From: Rhodoferax sp.
GTDB taxonomy: Bacteria; Pseudomonadota; Gammaproteobacteria; Burkholderiales; Burkholderiaceae_C
NCBI GenBank assembly: GCA_029866205.1
Contig: JARWZT010000011.1
Location: 248,001 to 312,000 of the forward strand
DNA: 64,000 nucleotides
Direction: 5' to 3'
Below, piece after piece: positions 1 to 8,764 of this stretch (position 1 is its first letter; each line of letters begins with the position of its first letter). The position numbers and the translations under genes were made by a program. Under the pieces are notes generated by a model. The model searched no databases. It was not told the DNA's origin and saw only the letters and a program-made list of their open reading frames with translations.

Positions 1-36
1 GGTGTTTTGGTGGGCGCGGGCGTGCCCCAGATCTGA
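1..36 (+). CDS. C-terminal end of an unidentified upstream gene (partial)
   Basis: The first reading frame gives GVLVGAGVPQI and then a TGA stop at 34-36. It is too short to identify a family. The residues are hydrophobic and compatible with the end of a membrane or core-domain protein. It could also be a chance open frame, since only eleven codons are visible. Between this stop and the next gene (37-159) I see no clear gene or terminator. Confidence 0.3.
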   Translation, partial: GVLVGAGVPQI

Positions 37-159
37 ACGTGGTAGCGCAAATTGCGGATCGGAACGAATTCGCTTCTGGGAGGTCTTTGGACTTGGTACA
101 TTGCGCTAATGATAAAGACACGCACCCGGCCCCAGAGCCGCATCAGTCCAAGCCGCGAC

Positions 160-2004
160 ATGGCCGCACCGTTGGCGAGCCAATTGCCCGCGGGCTACAG
201 CCGCCTTCACCAGCAGTTCGGCTGGCAAGTGCCCCGGTACTTCAATATGGCGCACTGGTGCTGCGCGCGCTGGGCGAGCGCGCCTGACGCCGCGCAGCGC
301 GTGGCCGTGCGTGTCTACACGGTGGGCGCCAACGGCGCGCGGGGCGGGGAGCTGCACCACACCTACGCCGACTTGCAGGCCCAAGCCCAGCGCCTGAGCC
401 AGGTGCTGGCCCAACAAGGCGTGGTTCGGGGCGACCGCGTGGCCATCATCATGCCGCAGTGTTTTGAGACGGCGGTTGCCTACATTGCAGTCTTGCAAAT
501 GGGCGCGGTGGCGGTGCCCCTGTCCATGTTGTTTGGCCCCGAAGCGCTCGCGTTTCGCTTGCAAGACAGCGATGCGCAAGTGGCGATTTGCCATGCCAGC
601 GCGATGGACGGCCTGCGCGCCACCGCTGCACAATGCCCATTGCTGCGCTGCGTGGTCGTGGCCCATGCGGCGCTTGCGGCAGGCCCGCAAGGCGCGCAAG
701 GGGCCAGGTTTTTGGAATTGGACTACCAGCAGTCGCTGTCCCGGGCGTCCCCGCGTTTCAAGTCTGTCAACACCCGGGCCGAAGATCCTGCGGTGCTGAT
801 TTACACCAGCGGCACGACCGGCAACCCCAAAGGCGCGCTGATTCCCCACCGCGCACTGATCGGTAACCTGACCGGTTTTGTATGTAGTCAAAACTGGTTT
901 GGATTTGACCCTGAAGACAGCTCGACGGAGCCTTCAGCGCTGCCTACGGGCTCCATGGCGGTGTTCTGGAGCCCGGCGGATTGGGCCTGGACCGGTGGTC
1001 TGATGGACGCCTTGCTGCCTACGCTCTACTTTGGCCGCGAGATCGTTGCATTTGGTGGACGTTTCAGTCCCGAAGCTGCCTATTCGCTGATGGGAGACTG
1101 TGGTGTGACGCACACCTTTTTGTTTCCGACGGCGCTCAAGGCGATGATGAAAGCCTTTCCCGGGACCGCGCGGCGCACCGTGCGCCAGCAATGCGGCCTG
1201 CAGTTGCAAGCCATCATGAGCGCGGGTGAGGCGGTGGGTGACGCCGTATTCGGCTACTGCCAAAAGCAACTGGGCGTCACCGTCAACGAAATGTTCGGTC
1301 AGACCGAGATCAACTACATCGTGGGCAACTGCAGCGTGTTTTGGCCGCCCAAACCCGGCAGCATGGGCATGGGGTATCCGGGGCACCGGGTGGCCGTGAT
1401 CGACGATGCGGGTCAGGAGTGTGCGGTGGGCGAACCGGGTGACGTGGCAGTCCATCGCTTTGACGTGCACGGCCAGCCCGACCCCATTTTCTTTTTGGGC
1501 TACTGGAAGAACGCGTCCGCCACCCAAGCCAAATTTACCGGAGACTGGTGCCGCACCGGCGACCTGGCGGTGCGAGATACCGAGGGCTATCTCTGGTACC
1601 AGGGCCGCAGTGACGATGTTTTCAAGTCTGCGGGCTACCGCATTGGACCCGGCGAGATTGAAAATTGCTTGGTTAAACATCCCGCTGTGGCCAACGCTGC
1701 CGTCGTGCCTAAGCCCGACCCCGACCGGGGTGCGCTGGTCAAGGCCTATGTGGTGCTCTCGCCCGATGCTCTGACGGCGCAGCAGGCAGCGGGCAAACGC
1801 GGTCTGTCTGCATTTCAAAAACGCCTGACCGCGCAATTGCAAACCCACGTCAAAGGCCTGCTGGCGCCGTACGAATACCCCAAGGAAATCGAGTTCGTTG
1901 ACGCCTTGCCCATGACCACCACGGGCAAAGTCCAGCGCCGAGTCCTGCGACTCCAGGAAGAGGCACGCGCGGGATCGCTTGCACGTGCGACCGGTCCGCG
2001 CTGA
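160..2004 (+). CDS. Acyl-CoA synthetase, AMP-forming (medium-chain/acetyl-CoA synthetase-like)
   Basis: An adenylate-forming enzyme that activates a carboxylic acid with ATP and transfers the acyl group to CoA in the cytoplasm. The P-loop-like A3 motif YTSGTTGNPKG starts near residue 215, the hinge motif GRSDD is at 482-486, and the C-terminal catalytic lysine lies in TTTGKVQRR near residue 590. The roughly 614 residues and the order of motifs fit the medium-chain acyl-CoA synthetase branch. I chose the ATG at 160 because the protein resembles the family from MAAPLASQLP onward. In-frame ATGs at 52 and 109 would add an unconserved N-terminus, and no start has a convincing ribosome binding site. 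Substrate chain length cannot be read from the sequence. It is followed by an aldo/keto reductase that need not be functionally linked. Confidence 0.85.
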   Translation: MAAPLASQLPAGYSRLHQQFGWQVPRYFNMAHWCCARWASAPDAAQRVAVRVYTVGANGARGGELHHTYADLQAQAQRLSQVLAQQGVVRGDRVAIIMPQCFETAVAYIAVLQMGAVAVPLSMLFGPEALAFRLQDSDAQVAICHASAMDGLRATAAQCPLLRCVVVAHAALAAGPQGAQGARFLELDYQQSLSRASPRFKSVNTRAEDPAVLIYTSGTTGNPKGALIPHRALIGNLTGFVCSQNWFGFDPEDSSTEPSALPTGSMAVFWSPADWAWTGGLMDALLPTLYFGREIVAFGGRFSPEAAYSLMGDCGVTHTFLFPTALKAMMKAFPGTARRTVRQQCGLQLQAIMSAGEAVGDAVFGYCQKQLGVTVNEMFGQTEINYIVGNCSVFWPPKPGSMGMGYPGHRVAVIDDAGQECAVGEPGDVAVHRFDVHGQPDPIFFLGYWKNASATQAKFTGDWCRTGDLAVRDTEGYLWYQGRSDDVFKSAGYRIGPGEIENCLVKHPAVANAAVVPKPDPDRGALVKAYVVLSPDALTAQQAAGKRGLSAFQKRLTAQLQTHVKGLLAPYEYPKEIEFVDALPMTTTGKVQRRVLRLQEEARAGSLARATGPR

Positions 2005-2046
2005 CGCCCCGATACACTCCTATTACCTGTCAACACCAACCCATTT

Positions 2047-3117
2047 ATGCCCATGAAAAACATCCAACTCGGCACCAGCGATCTGCACGTCAGCCCCATT
2101 TGCCTGGGTACCATGACCTTTGGCGAGCAAGTGGATGAGGCCACCAGCCACGCCCTGTTGAGCCATGCGGTGGAGCGCGGCGTCACCTTTTGGGACACGG
2201 CCGAGATGTACGCCGTGCCCCCGCGCGCCGAAACTTTTCAGGTGACTGAAACCTATCTGGGCCATTGGATCGCCAAGAACCCGCAGTTGCGCCAAAAGCT
2301 CACGATTGCCACCAAGGTGGCTGGCCCTTCGCGCGGAATGCCCTGGGTGCGCGGCGGCTCCATGGATTTGACAGCGGCAGACATCGTGGCCGCCTGCGAC
2401 GGCAGTCTGAAACGCCTGAACACCGATGTGATTGACCTGTACCAGTTGCACTGGCCTACGCGCAACCTGCCGCTGTTTGGCATGATGGCCTTTGACCCAA
2501 GCAAAGACCGGGTGGTGACGTCCATGCACACCCAGCTTGAAGCACTTGGGCAACTGGTCAAGGCGGGCAAAGTGCGCGCGGTGGGCCTGTCCAACGAGTC
2601 AGCGTATGGCGTTTGTGAATTTGTGCGACTGGCCGAGCAGCACGGTTTACCCCGCGTTGCCACGGTACAAAACGCCTACAACCTGCTCAACCGCACTCAC
2701 GAAAACGGCCTGGACGAGGCCATGCACCGTTTGAATGTGTCACTTTTGGCCTATTCACCGTTGGCGTATGGGCTGCTGACCGGAAAGTACGACGCCTCAG
2801 GGATCACCGGGCCAGACGCCCCAGCCCAAGCGCGCATCACGATGTTTGAATCCACCCGCAAACAGCGTTGGGGCCGCCCTGAAGCGTTGGTGGCTGCGCG
2901 GCGCTACAACGCGCTGGCACAGGCCCATGGCCTGACGCCCACCCGCATGGCCTTGGCTTATTGCTATACGAAATGGCAGGTGGCCAGCACCATCATCGGC
3001 GTGACCACGCAAGCCCAGCTCGATGAAAACATTGACGCCTACGGCACCCTCCTCGCGCCGGAGCTGCTGAAGGCGATTGACGCCGTCCGCTGGGAAATCC
3101 GCGACCCTGCGCTGTAA
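2047..3117 (+). CDS. tas: NADP(H)-dependent aldo/keto reductase, Tas family
   Basis: A cytoplasmic TIM-barrel oxidoreductase. The catalytic tetrad is visible as D50 (FWDTAEMY), Y55, K90 (IATKVAG) and H135 (LHWP). The N-terminus (GLGTMTFGEQ-like) and the segment after the tetrad match the Escherichia coli Tas protein along the whole length, including the C-terminal TTQAQLDENI region that helps close the barrel. At 356 residues it is close to family length. A second ATG six bases downstream (2053) is an equally plausible start. The physiological substrate of Tas proteins is not settled, so only the reaction class is given. It lies 42 bases after the acyl-CoA synthetase on the same strand and converges on hemL. 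Confidence 0.88.
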   Translation: MPMKNIQLGTSDLHVSPICLGTMTFGEQVDEATSHALLSHAVERGVTFWDTAEMYAVPPRAETFQVTETYLGHWIAKNPQLRQKLTIATKVAGPSRGMPWVRGGSMDLTAADIVAACDGSLKRLNTDVIDLYQLHWPTRNLPLFGMMAFDPSKDRVVTSMHTQLEALGQLVKAGKVRAVGLSNESAYGVCEFVRLAEQHGLPRVATVQNAYNLLNRTHENGLDEAMHRLNVSLLAYSPLAYGLLTGKYDASGITGPDAPAQARITMFESTRKQRWGRPEALVAARRYNALAQAHGLTPTRMALAYCYTKWQVASTIIGVTTQAQLDENIDAYGTLLAPELLKAIDAVRWEIRDPAL

Positions 3118-3125
3118 GCGTGGGC

Positions 3126-3151
3126 CGAGACTGGCCTTCGGGCCAAACTCG
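3126..3151. terminator. Hairpin between convergent tas and hemL
   Basis: An inverted repeat with GGCC arms around a TTCG tetraloop (3133-3144) and an outer CGAG/CTCG pair (3126-3129 with 3148-3151) sits between the two convergent stop codons. A UUCG loop makes an unusually stable RNA hairpin, which could end or protect transcripts from both sides. There is no T-run on either strand, so it is not a classical intrinsic terminator. Confidence 0.4.
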
Positions 3152-3163
3152 ACCCTGGCTACC

Positions 3164-4468
3164 CTAAAGCGCTGCGAAAATTTCGGCTGCCGCCGAAACC
3201 GTGTGCGCGATATCTGCGTCCGTGTGCGCGGCGCTGACAAACCCCGCCTCGTACAGCGCGGGTGCAAAGTAAACCCCGCGGTCCAGCATGCCATGAAACA
3301 GCGCGTTGAAGCGCTTGGCATCGGTGGTCATCACCTTGCTGTAGTTTTGCGGCAGCTCCGGAAACAAAAAGAAGCCGAACATACCGCCTTCGCTGTCCGC
3401 GCAAAACGGCACGCCGGCCGCCTTGGCAGCGTCGACCAGGCCGGTGACCAGTTTCTGGGTCTGCCCGGCCAGTGCGTCATAAAAGCCGGGCTTGCTGATT
3501 TCACGCAGCGTGGCAAGTCCACAGGCCGTCGCAATCGGGTTGCCTGACAAGGTGCCCGCCTGGTACACCGTGCCCAGCGGCGCCATGTGTTCCATGATGG
3601 CGCGCTTGGCACCAAAAGCCGCCAAGGGCATGCCTCCGCCAATGACTTTGCCCATCACCGTAATGTCCGGCGCAAAGCCGGGAATCGCTTTGGCATAAAC
3701 GCTTTGCGCGCCGCCCAGGGCCACGCGAAAGCCGGTCATCACCTCGTCCAGCACCAAAAGCGCGCCGTATTCGGTGCACAGCTCACGCGCACGGCGCATG
3801 AAGGGCGTGGCGGTGCGCACAAAGTTCATATTGCCGGCAATGGGTTCAATCATCAGGCAGGCGAGCTCTTTGCCGTGCAGCACAAAGGCTTCTTCGAGCT
3901 GCGCCAGGTTGTTGAACTCCAACACCAGCGTGTGCTGCACCACCTCAGGCGGTACGCCCGCGCTGGTGGGGTTGCCAAAGGTGGCCAGGCCCGAGCCAGC
4001 CTTGACCAAGAGTGCGTCCGCGTGGCCGTGGTAGCAACCTTCAAACTTGATGAGCTTGCTGCGTCCGGTAGCGCCGCGCGCCAGGCGGATGGCACTCATG
4101 GCCGCCTCGGTGCCCGAGCTCACCAAGCGCACCATGTCCATGCTGGGCATGTGCTTCAGGATTTCTTCGGCCAGTTCGACTTCGCGCTCGGTGGGTGCCC
4201 CGAAAGAAAATCCTTCGGTCAATGCCCTTTGCACAGCGTCTACCACTGCGGGGTGGCCATGGCCCAAGATCATTGGGCCCCAGGAGCCGATGTAGTCGGT
4301 GTAGCGTTGGCCGTTGGCGTCCCACATGTAGGCACCTTGGGCGCGGCTGACAAATCGCGGCGTGCCGCCCACGGCCTTGAAGGCACGCACCGGCGAGTTC
4401 ACGCCGCCGGGAATGACGGCGCCGGCGCGGTTAAAGAGTTCAAGGTTGCGGTCAGTGGCGGGTTTCAT
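3164..4468 (-). CDS. hemL: Glutamate-1-semialdehyde 2,1-aminomutase
   Basis: A PLP-dependent enzyme that converts glutamate-1-semialdehyde to 5-aminolevulinate in the C5 route to heme. The family opening [20 protein letters not shown] is present, as are the [15 protein letters not shown] phosphate-binding segment, the [16 protein letters not shown] gating loop and the PLP lysine at K274 in [11 protein letters not shown]. At 434 residues it is full length. The start overlaps the end of the upstream kinase gene by 17 bases, so the two are probably translated from one message. Identification is firm. Confidence 0.97.
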   Translation of the reverse strand: MKPATDRNLELFNRAGAVIPGGVNSPVRAFKAVGGTPRFVSRAQGAYMWDANGQRYTDYIGSWGPMILGHGHPAVVDAVQRALTEGFSFGAPTEREVELAEEILKHMPSMDMVRLVSSGTEAAMSAIRLARGATGRSKLIKFEGCYHGHADALLVKAGSGLATFGNPTSAGVPPEVVQHTLVLEFNNLAQLEEAFVLHGKELACLMIEPIAGNMNFVRTATPFMRRARELCTEYGALLVLDEVMTGFRVALGGAQSVYAKAIPGFAPDITVMGKVIGGGMPLAAFGAKRAIMEHMAPLGTVYQAGTLSGNPIATACGLATLREISKPGFYDALAGQTQKLVTGLVDAAKAAGVPFCADSEGGMFGFFLFPELPQNYSKVMTTDAKRFNALFHGMLDRGVYFAPALYEAGFVSAAHTDADIAHTVSAAAEIFAAL

Positions 4469-5402
4469 TGGGGCTTATTTCAAAATGAAAGGGTGGGTCT
4501 GATTCTTCGAAATCGGTGTCATCGCCTTCGGGATGGGCCCAAAACAGGCGGTCGGGCTGGACGTGGCCCATGCCGGGGCGAAAGCCGCCTTCCAGACTGC
4601 GGTCCAGGTAGCTCAGGGCTTCGGTCACGGCTTCCGCGAGTTCGGTTCCTGCTGCAATCAGGGCGGCCAAGGTTGAAGACAAAGTGTCGCCTGCGCCCAC
4701 AAAGGTGGCCTCCAAGCGTTCAAACTTTTCGCTGCACAGTACAGCGCTGCCCGAGCACAAGATATTGTCAATAAATTGCTCCGGCAGGCTCACGCCGGTG
4801 ACCAGGGTGTAGGGCACGCCGTATTCTTGGGCCGCCGCCGCGATGTCTTGGGCGCTGGGCGGCTGCAGCGCGGCCCAGTCCGGCAGTAGCCAGCGCGACA
4901 GCGTGCTGTGATTGCCCACCAGCACCGTGGTCTGGGGCAACAGGAGTTCGGCGCAAGCGTCCTGGTATTGGTCAATCTGGTCGTCTTGCCACCACGACAG
5001 GTCGGGCATGTAGGTCACTACCGGCACATCGGCCCGATCCGACAGCAGCGCGGCGATGGCCATGAGGTTGTGCGGGCTGCCGACAAAGCCGACTTTGAAC
5101 ACATCGGGTGGCACGTCTTCCAAAATAGTGCTGGCCTGACTGGTTACCGCCTCGTCGTCAAAGGCAAAGTGCTCGACGATCTCGCTGGTATCCCGCACAT
5201 AGGCACCGGTGACCACCGGCATCGAATGCACGCCCACCGAGGCCAGCGCCACGCAATCTGCCGTCAGGCCGCCAGCACCGCTGGCGTCATTGGCGTTAAA
5301 AACCATCACGCTGGCAATCGGTCCCTCCAAAGCATCGTCGTCAAAATCTTCCAGAACTTCAATGGCCGGCGGCGAAGAGAGGTCTTTTTTGGGGCTTTTC
5401 AT
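4452..5402 (-). CDS. ThiD-like kinase of the ribokinase superfamily (hydroxymethylpyrimidine/pyridoxal kinase type)
   Basis: A predicted cytoplasmic vitamin kinase. The N-terminal [14 protein letters not shown] (residues 36-49) corresponds to the substrate loop GSDxSGGAGIQAD of ThiD, followed by the typical [10 protein letters not shown] strand. Near the C-terminus the anion-hole motif is VGAGDTLSS (235-243). Standard ThiD has GTGCTLS there, with a catalytic cysteine, whereas an Asp is usual in ribokinases and pyridoxal kinases. The first 30 residues are acidic and unconserved. The ATG at 5402 (MKSPKK) was preferred over 5432, whose extra residues are unlike the family. It overlaps hemL by 17 bases, which suggests co-expression. 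HMP, HMP-phosphate or a pyridoxal-type substrate are all possible, so no symbol is given. Confidence 0.75.
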   Translation of the reverse strand: MKSPKKDLSSPPAIEVLEDFDDDALEGPIASVMVFNANDASGAGGLTADCVALASVGVHSMPVVTGAYVRDTSEIVEHFAFDDEAVTSQASTILEDVPPDVFKVGFVGSPHNLMAIAALLSDRADVPVVTYMPDLSWWQDDQIDQYQDACAELLLPQTTVLVGNHSTLSRWLLPDWAALQPPSAQDIAAAAQEYGVPYTLVTGVSLPEQFIDNILCSGSAVLCSEKFERLEATFVGAGDTLSSTLAALIAAGTELAEAVTEALSYLDRSLEGGFRPGMGHVQPDRLFWAHPEGDDTDFEESDPPFHFEISPNETRH

Positions 5403-5518
5403 GGTCTTGGCAGAAAAATGGATGCGATGCAAACCTTAACCCGAGAGCGCCGCCCAACTCATGCGCTGGCGCGTGCTTATTACAATCAGCAGATTCTATT
5501 CTCAAGGTTAATGACGCT
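5403..5518. promoter_or_regulatory. Divergent promoter region between the ThiD-like gene and the rubredoxin gene
   Basis: The 116 bases between the two divergent start codons should hold both promoters. On the plus strand TACAAT (5481-5486) and TATTCT (5497-5502) resemble -10 hexamers, but neither has a good -35 at 16-18 bases. An AAGG about 12 bases before the rubredoxin GTG may be its ribosome binding site. No operator repeat stands out. Confidence 0.4.
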
Positions 5519-5692
5519 GTGACCGATACAAAAACTTGGATGTGCCTGATTTGCGGCTGGATTTATGACGAGGCCTTGGGCGCTCCGGACGACGGCATTG
5601 TCCCAGGCACCCTGTGGGCCGACGTGCCCATGAACTGGGTCTGCCCCGAGTGTGGCGCTCGCAAAGAGGATTTTGAATTGGTGCAGATCTAA
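5519..5692 (+). CDS. Rubredoxin
   Basis: A 57-residue one-iron electron carrier. The four iron ligands are the cysteines at 9, 12, 42 and 45, in CLICGWIYDE and CPECGARKEDFE, spaced as in all rubredoxins. The core aromatic residues W14, Y16, W33, W40 and F52 are also present. It begins at a GTG giving MTDTKTWMCLICG; an ATG eight bases earlier runs straight into a stop. The gene is easy to miss because of its size and GTG start. It is divergent from the ThiD-like kinase and hemL. Rubredoxins deliver electrons to alkane hydroxylases, peroxide-reducing enzymes or heme-pathway oxygenases; the partner cannot be told here. Confidence 0.93.
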   Translation: MTDTKTWMCLICGWIYDEALGAPDDGIVPGTLWADVPMNWVCPECGARKEDFELVQI

Positions 5693-5763
5693 GCCCATCC
5701 GCCGGGCCAGCCCGTGCAGCCCCCTCGTGAAATCACGGTGGCGCTGAGGGCCCCAGTCGCAGG

Positions 5764-7254
5764 CTATTCGTCCTGCGCGCTGACGACTTCCACTTTCTTT
5801 ACCACCCCATAGCGCTGCAGCGTCAGCGCTCGGGCCGTCGCGTGGTCGACCACGGGCGCAGGGTAGTCGCGCCCCAGCACCACGCCCGCACTCTGCAAGA
5901 CCAGCCGCTTGGCCAACCAGGGGGCGTGGATGCTTTTTGCGTCCAGACCAGCCAGTGCAGGCAAGTAGCGTTTGATGAATTTGCCCGAAGCATCAAAGCG
6001 CTCGCTTTGGGTGACCGGGTTAAAGATCCGGAAATAGGGCTGGGCGTCGCAGCCGCTCGAGGCCACCCACTGCCAGCCGCCGTTGTTGGCCGACAGGTCG
6101 AAGTCGTTCAGGTGGCGCGCAAAGTATTCCTCGCCCCAGCGCCAGTCCAGTCCCAGGTGCTTGACCAAAAAACTCCCTGCCACCATGCGCAGGCGGTTGT
6201 GCATGTAGCCGCTTTGGTTGAGCTGGGCCATGGCCGCGTCCACCAGCGGGTAGCCGGTGCGGCCCTCGCACCAGGCGGCAAACAGGGCTTGGGCGCGCGG
6301 ACCTTGTTCCCAGACGATGGCGTTGTATTCGGGCTTGAAGGCGCCGGTGGCCACCTGGGGGAAATTGGCAAGGATCTGAAAATAAAAGTCGCGCCAGCCC
6401 AGCTCCGCCAGCCAGACGCTGGCGCCTTTGTTGCCATCCTGGTGGCGAGGCAGGGCGAGCGCCACCAATTGCCGGATCGACACCGTGCCAAAGCGCAGAT
6501 GGATGCCCAGGTAGCTCGGGCCCTTGACGGACGGAAAATTGCGCGTCTCGTCATAGCTGTCCATGCGTGGCAAAAAGTCTTCCAACATCGCCTGCGCACC
6601 CGAGGCACCGGGGGTGATTCCCAGCGCGCGCAGATTGGTGGGTGTAAATCCGATGTCCTCCAGAGTGGGAACGGGCGCGTCAAACGCAGCAGGGCGGGCA
6701 GCCAGGCGCTGGCTCAGGGTGTGGCTGTCGTGGCGCGTGGGGCCGGTATCGCCCATGCGCGCCAACCAGGCACGCAAATAAGGGGTGAACACGCCGTAGG
6801 GCTTACCGGTTTGGGTGAGTACTTCTCGCCGCTCGAAAATGACATGGTCTTTGATGCCCAACCAAGCCACGCCCTGCCCGTCCAGTGTGCTGCGAACCCG
6901 GGCGTCGCGCGCCAAGGCGGCGGGCTCGTAGTCATCGGCGGCAAATACGGCCTGCGCTTGCAGGCTGGCGGCCAGAAGGGGAATCTCGTCCGCTGCCACG
7001 GCGTGGCGCACGATCAGGCCTGCGTGCGACTTGCCCGCCAGAGCGCGCAGACCGGCGTCCAGCTCCACCAGGCTGGCTTGGATAAATTCGACCCGCCGGT
7101 CAGCGCGCGGCAGGGCGTCTAAAATGCTGCGGTCGAACACAAAAACACAGTGCACTTGGGCGCAGGATTGCAGCGCCAAGGCGAGCGCAGGGTTGTCGCT
7201 GGTGCGCAAATCGCGCCGAAACCAGACCAGTCCGGTGGGGTAAGTGGGTTGCAT
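5764..7254 (-). CDS. phrB: Deoxyribodipyrimidine photolyase (class I CPD)
   Basis: A flavoenzyme that uses blue light to split cyclobutane pyrimidine dimers in DNA. The N-terminal antenna-binding Rossmann domain opens with GLVWFRRDLRTSDNPAL. The C-terminal FAD domain carries ELGWRDFYFQIL, GYPLVDAAMAQLNQSGYMHNR and NNGGWQWVASSGCDAQPYFR, which include the DNA-binding arginines and the tryptophan electron-transfer chain. At 496 residues it is full length. The ATG at 7254 fits the family (MQPTYPTGLVWF); an upstream extension to 7359 would run through the algH start. Only 22 bases separate its start from that of the divergent algH. A cryptochrome is less likely because the photolyase motifs are complete. 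Confidence 0.95.
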   Translation of the reverse strand: MQPTYPTGLVWFRRDLRTSDNPALALALQSCAQVHCVFVFDRSILDALPRADRRVEFIQASLVELDAGLRALAGKSHAGLIVRHAVAADEIPLLAASLQAQAVFAADDYEPAALARDARVRSTLDGQGVAWLGIKDHVIFERREVLTQTGKPYGVFTPYLRAWLARMGDTGPTRHDSHTLSQRLAARPAAFDAPVPTLEDIGFTPTNLRALGITPGASGAQAMLEDFLPRMDSYDETRNFPSVKGPSYLGIHLRFGTVSIRQLVALALPRHQDGNKGASVWLAELGWRDFYFQILANFPQVATGAFKPEYNAIVWEQGPRAQALFAAWCEGRTGYPLVDAAMAQLNQSGYMHNRLRMVAGSFLVKHLGLDWRWGEEYFARHLNDFDLSANNGGWQWVASSGCDAQPYFRIFNPVTQSERFDASGKFIKRYLPALAGLDAKSIHAPWLAKRLVLQSAGVVLGRDYPAPVVDHATARALTLQRYGVVKKVEVVSAQDE

Positions 7255-7276
7255 GTCTGCCGTTAAAATCGAAAAT
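7255..7276. promoter_or_regulatory. 22-base divergent intergenic region with TAAAAT -10 element
   Basis: TAAAAT at 7264-7269, in the context CGTTAAAATCG, looks like a plus-strand -10 hexamer only seven bases before the algH ATG. If it is used, the algH message would be nearly leaderless. The photolyase promoter must lie within the algH reading frame. No good -35 was found. Confidence 0.4.
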
Positions 7277-7876
7277 ATGACCGGCGATTCTGCACCCACC
7301 AACCTGACGCACCATTTTCTGATTGCGATGCCGGGCTTGGAAGACGGGATGTTCACCAAAAGCGTGGTCTACCTGTGCGAACACGGCCCCCGTGGTGCGC
7401 TTGGGCTGATCATCAACAAACCGGCAGAAATGAAAATGGGCGCCTTGTTTGGCAAGGTGGCCTTGCAGCTGCAACGCCCCGACATGGTCGATCAGACCGT
7501 GTTTCAGGGCGGCCCAGTGCACGAGGAGCGCGGCTTTGTGTTGCACGAGCCGGTGTTTGCCGACCAGGACCGGCCTGAGGAATCGCTGTACGCGTCCACC
7601 ATGGTGATTCCCGGTGGGCTGGAGATGACCACATCGCGCGATGTGCTTGAGGCCATTGCCACAGGTTCCGGTCCACGCAAGGTCTTGGTGTCGCTGGGCT
7701 ATTCGGCGTGGGGCGAAGGCCAGCTGGAGACGGAAATCAAGGAAAACAGCTGGCTCACGGTGGACGCCCAAAGCAGCATTATTTTTGACACACCCGTGGC
7801 GCAGCGTTACGACCAGGCACTGGCGCTGTTGGGCTTGCAAGCCTGGATGATTTCGCCGCACGCGGGCAGCGCATGA
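7277..7876 (+). CDS. algH: YqgE/AlgH family protein (DUF179)
   Basis: A 199-residue cytoplasmic protein of the UPF0301 family. Its opening LTHHFLIAMPGLEDGMFTKSVVYLCEH and the GALGLIINKP strand are the family signature, and VFQGGPVHEERGFVLH with SLGYSAWGEGQLE follow in the usual order. AlgH was named from alginate regulation in Pseudomonas, but the biochemical function is unresolved. It is the first gene of a tight operon with ruvX, pyrR, pyrB, pyrC' and plsC, and its stop overlaps the ruvX start (ATGA). The ATG at 7277 (MTGDSAPTNL) was chosen over an upstream GTG because the extra residues are unlike the family and cover the promoter. Confidence 0.93.
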   Translation: MTGDSAPTNLTHHFLIAMPGLEDGMFTKSVVYLCEHGPRGALGLIINKPAEMKMGALFGKVALQLQRPDMVDQTVFQGGPVHEERGFVLHEPVFADQDRPEESLYASTMVIPGGLEMTTSRDVLEAIATGSGPRKVLVSLGYSAWGEGQLETEIKENSWLTVDAQSSIIFDTPVAQRYDQALALLGLQAWMISPHAGSA

Positions 7877-8271
7877 GCGTTGACGCCAAGCTCGTCACTT
7901 TCATGGCCTTTGACTTTGGCACCAAGCGCACTGGTGTGGCTGTGGGCAACCGCCTGTTGGGCGCCGCGCAGGCCCAACCCACCATTGCCGCGATGGGCGA
8001 TGCCCGCTTTGGCCAGATCGCGCAGCGGCTTGCCGAATGGCAGCCCGACGCCATCGTGATTGGTGTGCCCTACCACCCCGACGGTGCCCCGCACGAGAAC
8101 ACCCTGCGTGCCCAAAAGTTCGGCCGCCAGTTGCGCGGGCGATTTGGCCTTCCGGTGTTTGAGGTCGATGAGCGTTACAGCACGACCGAGGCTCTGTCTT
8201 CGGGGGCTAAAGATGCGGATGCGGCGTCGGCCTGCATTATTTTGGAGCAATTTTTGAGGAACTTGCCATGA
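7873..8271 (+). CDS. ruvX: RuvX/YqgF RNase H-like nuclease (putative Holliday junction resolvase, pre-16S rRNA processing)
   Basis: A 132-residue RNase H-fold protein. The first acidic residue lies in FMAFDFGTKRTGVAVG, the glycine-rich turn and IVIGVPYHPDG follow, and VDERYSTTEA plus a C-terminal DADAASACIILEQFL carry the remaining acidic residues. The family is widely conserved next to algH and is essential in several bacteria. Roles in trimming the 5' end of pre-16S rRNA and in Holliday junction cleavage have both been proposed. It overlaps algH by four bases upstream and pyrR by four bases downstream, so expression is coupled to both. Confidence 0.93.
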   Translation: MSVDAKLVTFMAFDFGTKRTGVAVGNRLLGAAQAQPTIAAMGDARFGQIAQRLAEWQPDAIVIGVPYHPDGAPHENTLRAQKFGRQLRGRFGLPVFEVDERYSTTEALSSGAKDADAASACIILEQFLRNLP

Positions 8272-8762
8272 GTCTGGTCCTGAATGCCGAGGGGCTTTAC
8301 CTGGAGTTGCTGCGCGGTGTGCGGGGCTTGTGCCAAGCCGATTCGCGCTTGGTGGGAATCACCTCAGGTGGCGCCTGGCTGGCCGAGCGGCTGCAAAAAG
8401 ACTTGGGTTTGAGTGGCAGCCACGGCACGATTTCGTCCGCCATGCACCGCGACGACTTTGCCAAACGTGGATTGGCGGCCGGCGGGCAGACCAAGTTGCC
8501 GTTTGCGGTACAAGGCGCGCATATTGTGGTGCTTGACGACGTGCTGTTTACCGGGCGCACCATCCGCGCTGTGAGCAACGAGCTGTTTGACTATGGCCGC
8601 CCGGCCAGCGTGAAACTGGCCGTGCTGGTGGACCGGGGCGGGCGCGAGTTGCCCATTCAGGCCGACTTTGCTGCTGCCCGCGTGAGCCTGGAGCCCACGC
8701 AGTCGCTGGCACTGGCGCGCGACGCCGATGGGCATTTCAGTTTTGACGTGAAAGGTGCCTAA
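8268..8762 (+). CDS. pyrR: PyrR-type uracil phosphoribosyltransferase / pyrimidine operon regulator
   Basis: A type I phosphoribosyltransferase of 164 residues. The PRPP-binding loop [16 protein letters not shown] (residues 86-101) and the early [15 protein letters not shown] segment match PyrR. In Gram-positive bacteria PyrR binds pyr mRNA and attenuates transcription; in Gram-negative bacteria its placement before pyrB is conserved but its regulatory role is less clear. Here it overlaps ruvX by four bases and lies two bases before pyrB, leaving no room for an attenuator between them. If it regulates, the site must be upstream of algH or inside the message. Confidence 0.92.
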   Translation: MSLVLNAEGLYLELLRGVRGLCQADSRLVGITSGGAWLAERLQKDLGLSGSHGTISSAMHRDDFAKRGLAAGGQTKLPFAVQGAHIVVLDDVLFTGRTIRAVSNELFDYGRPASVKLAVLVDRGGRELPIQADFAAARVSLEPTQSLALARDADGHFSFDVKGA

Positions 8763-8764
8763 GC

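Noticed and set aside
39..287. An 82-codon open frame at the left edge
   Set aside because: Overlaps the acyl-CoA synthetase in another frame, with no domain and no start signal.
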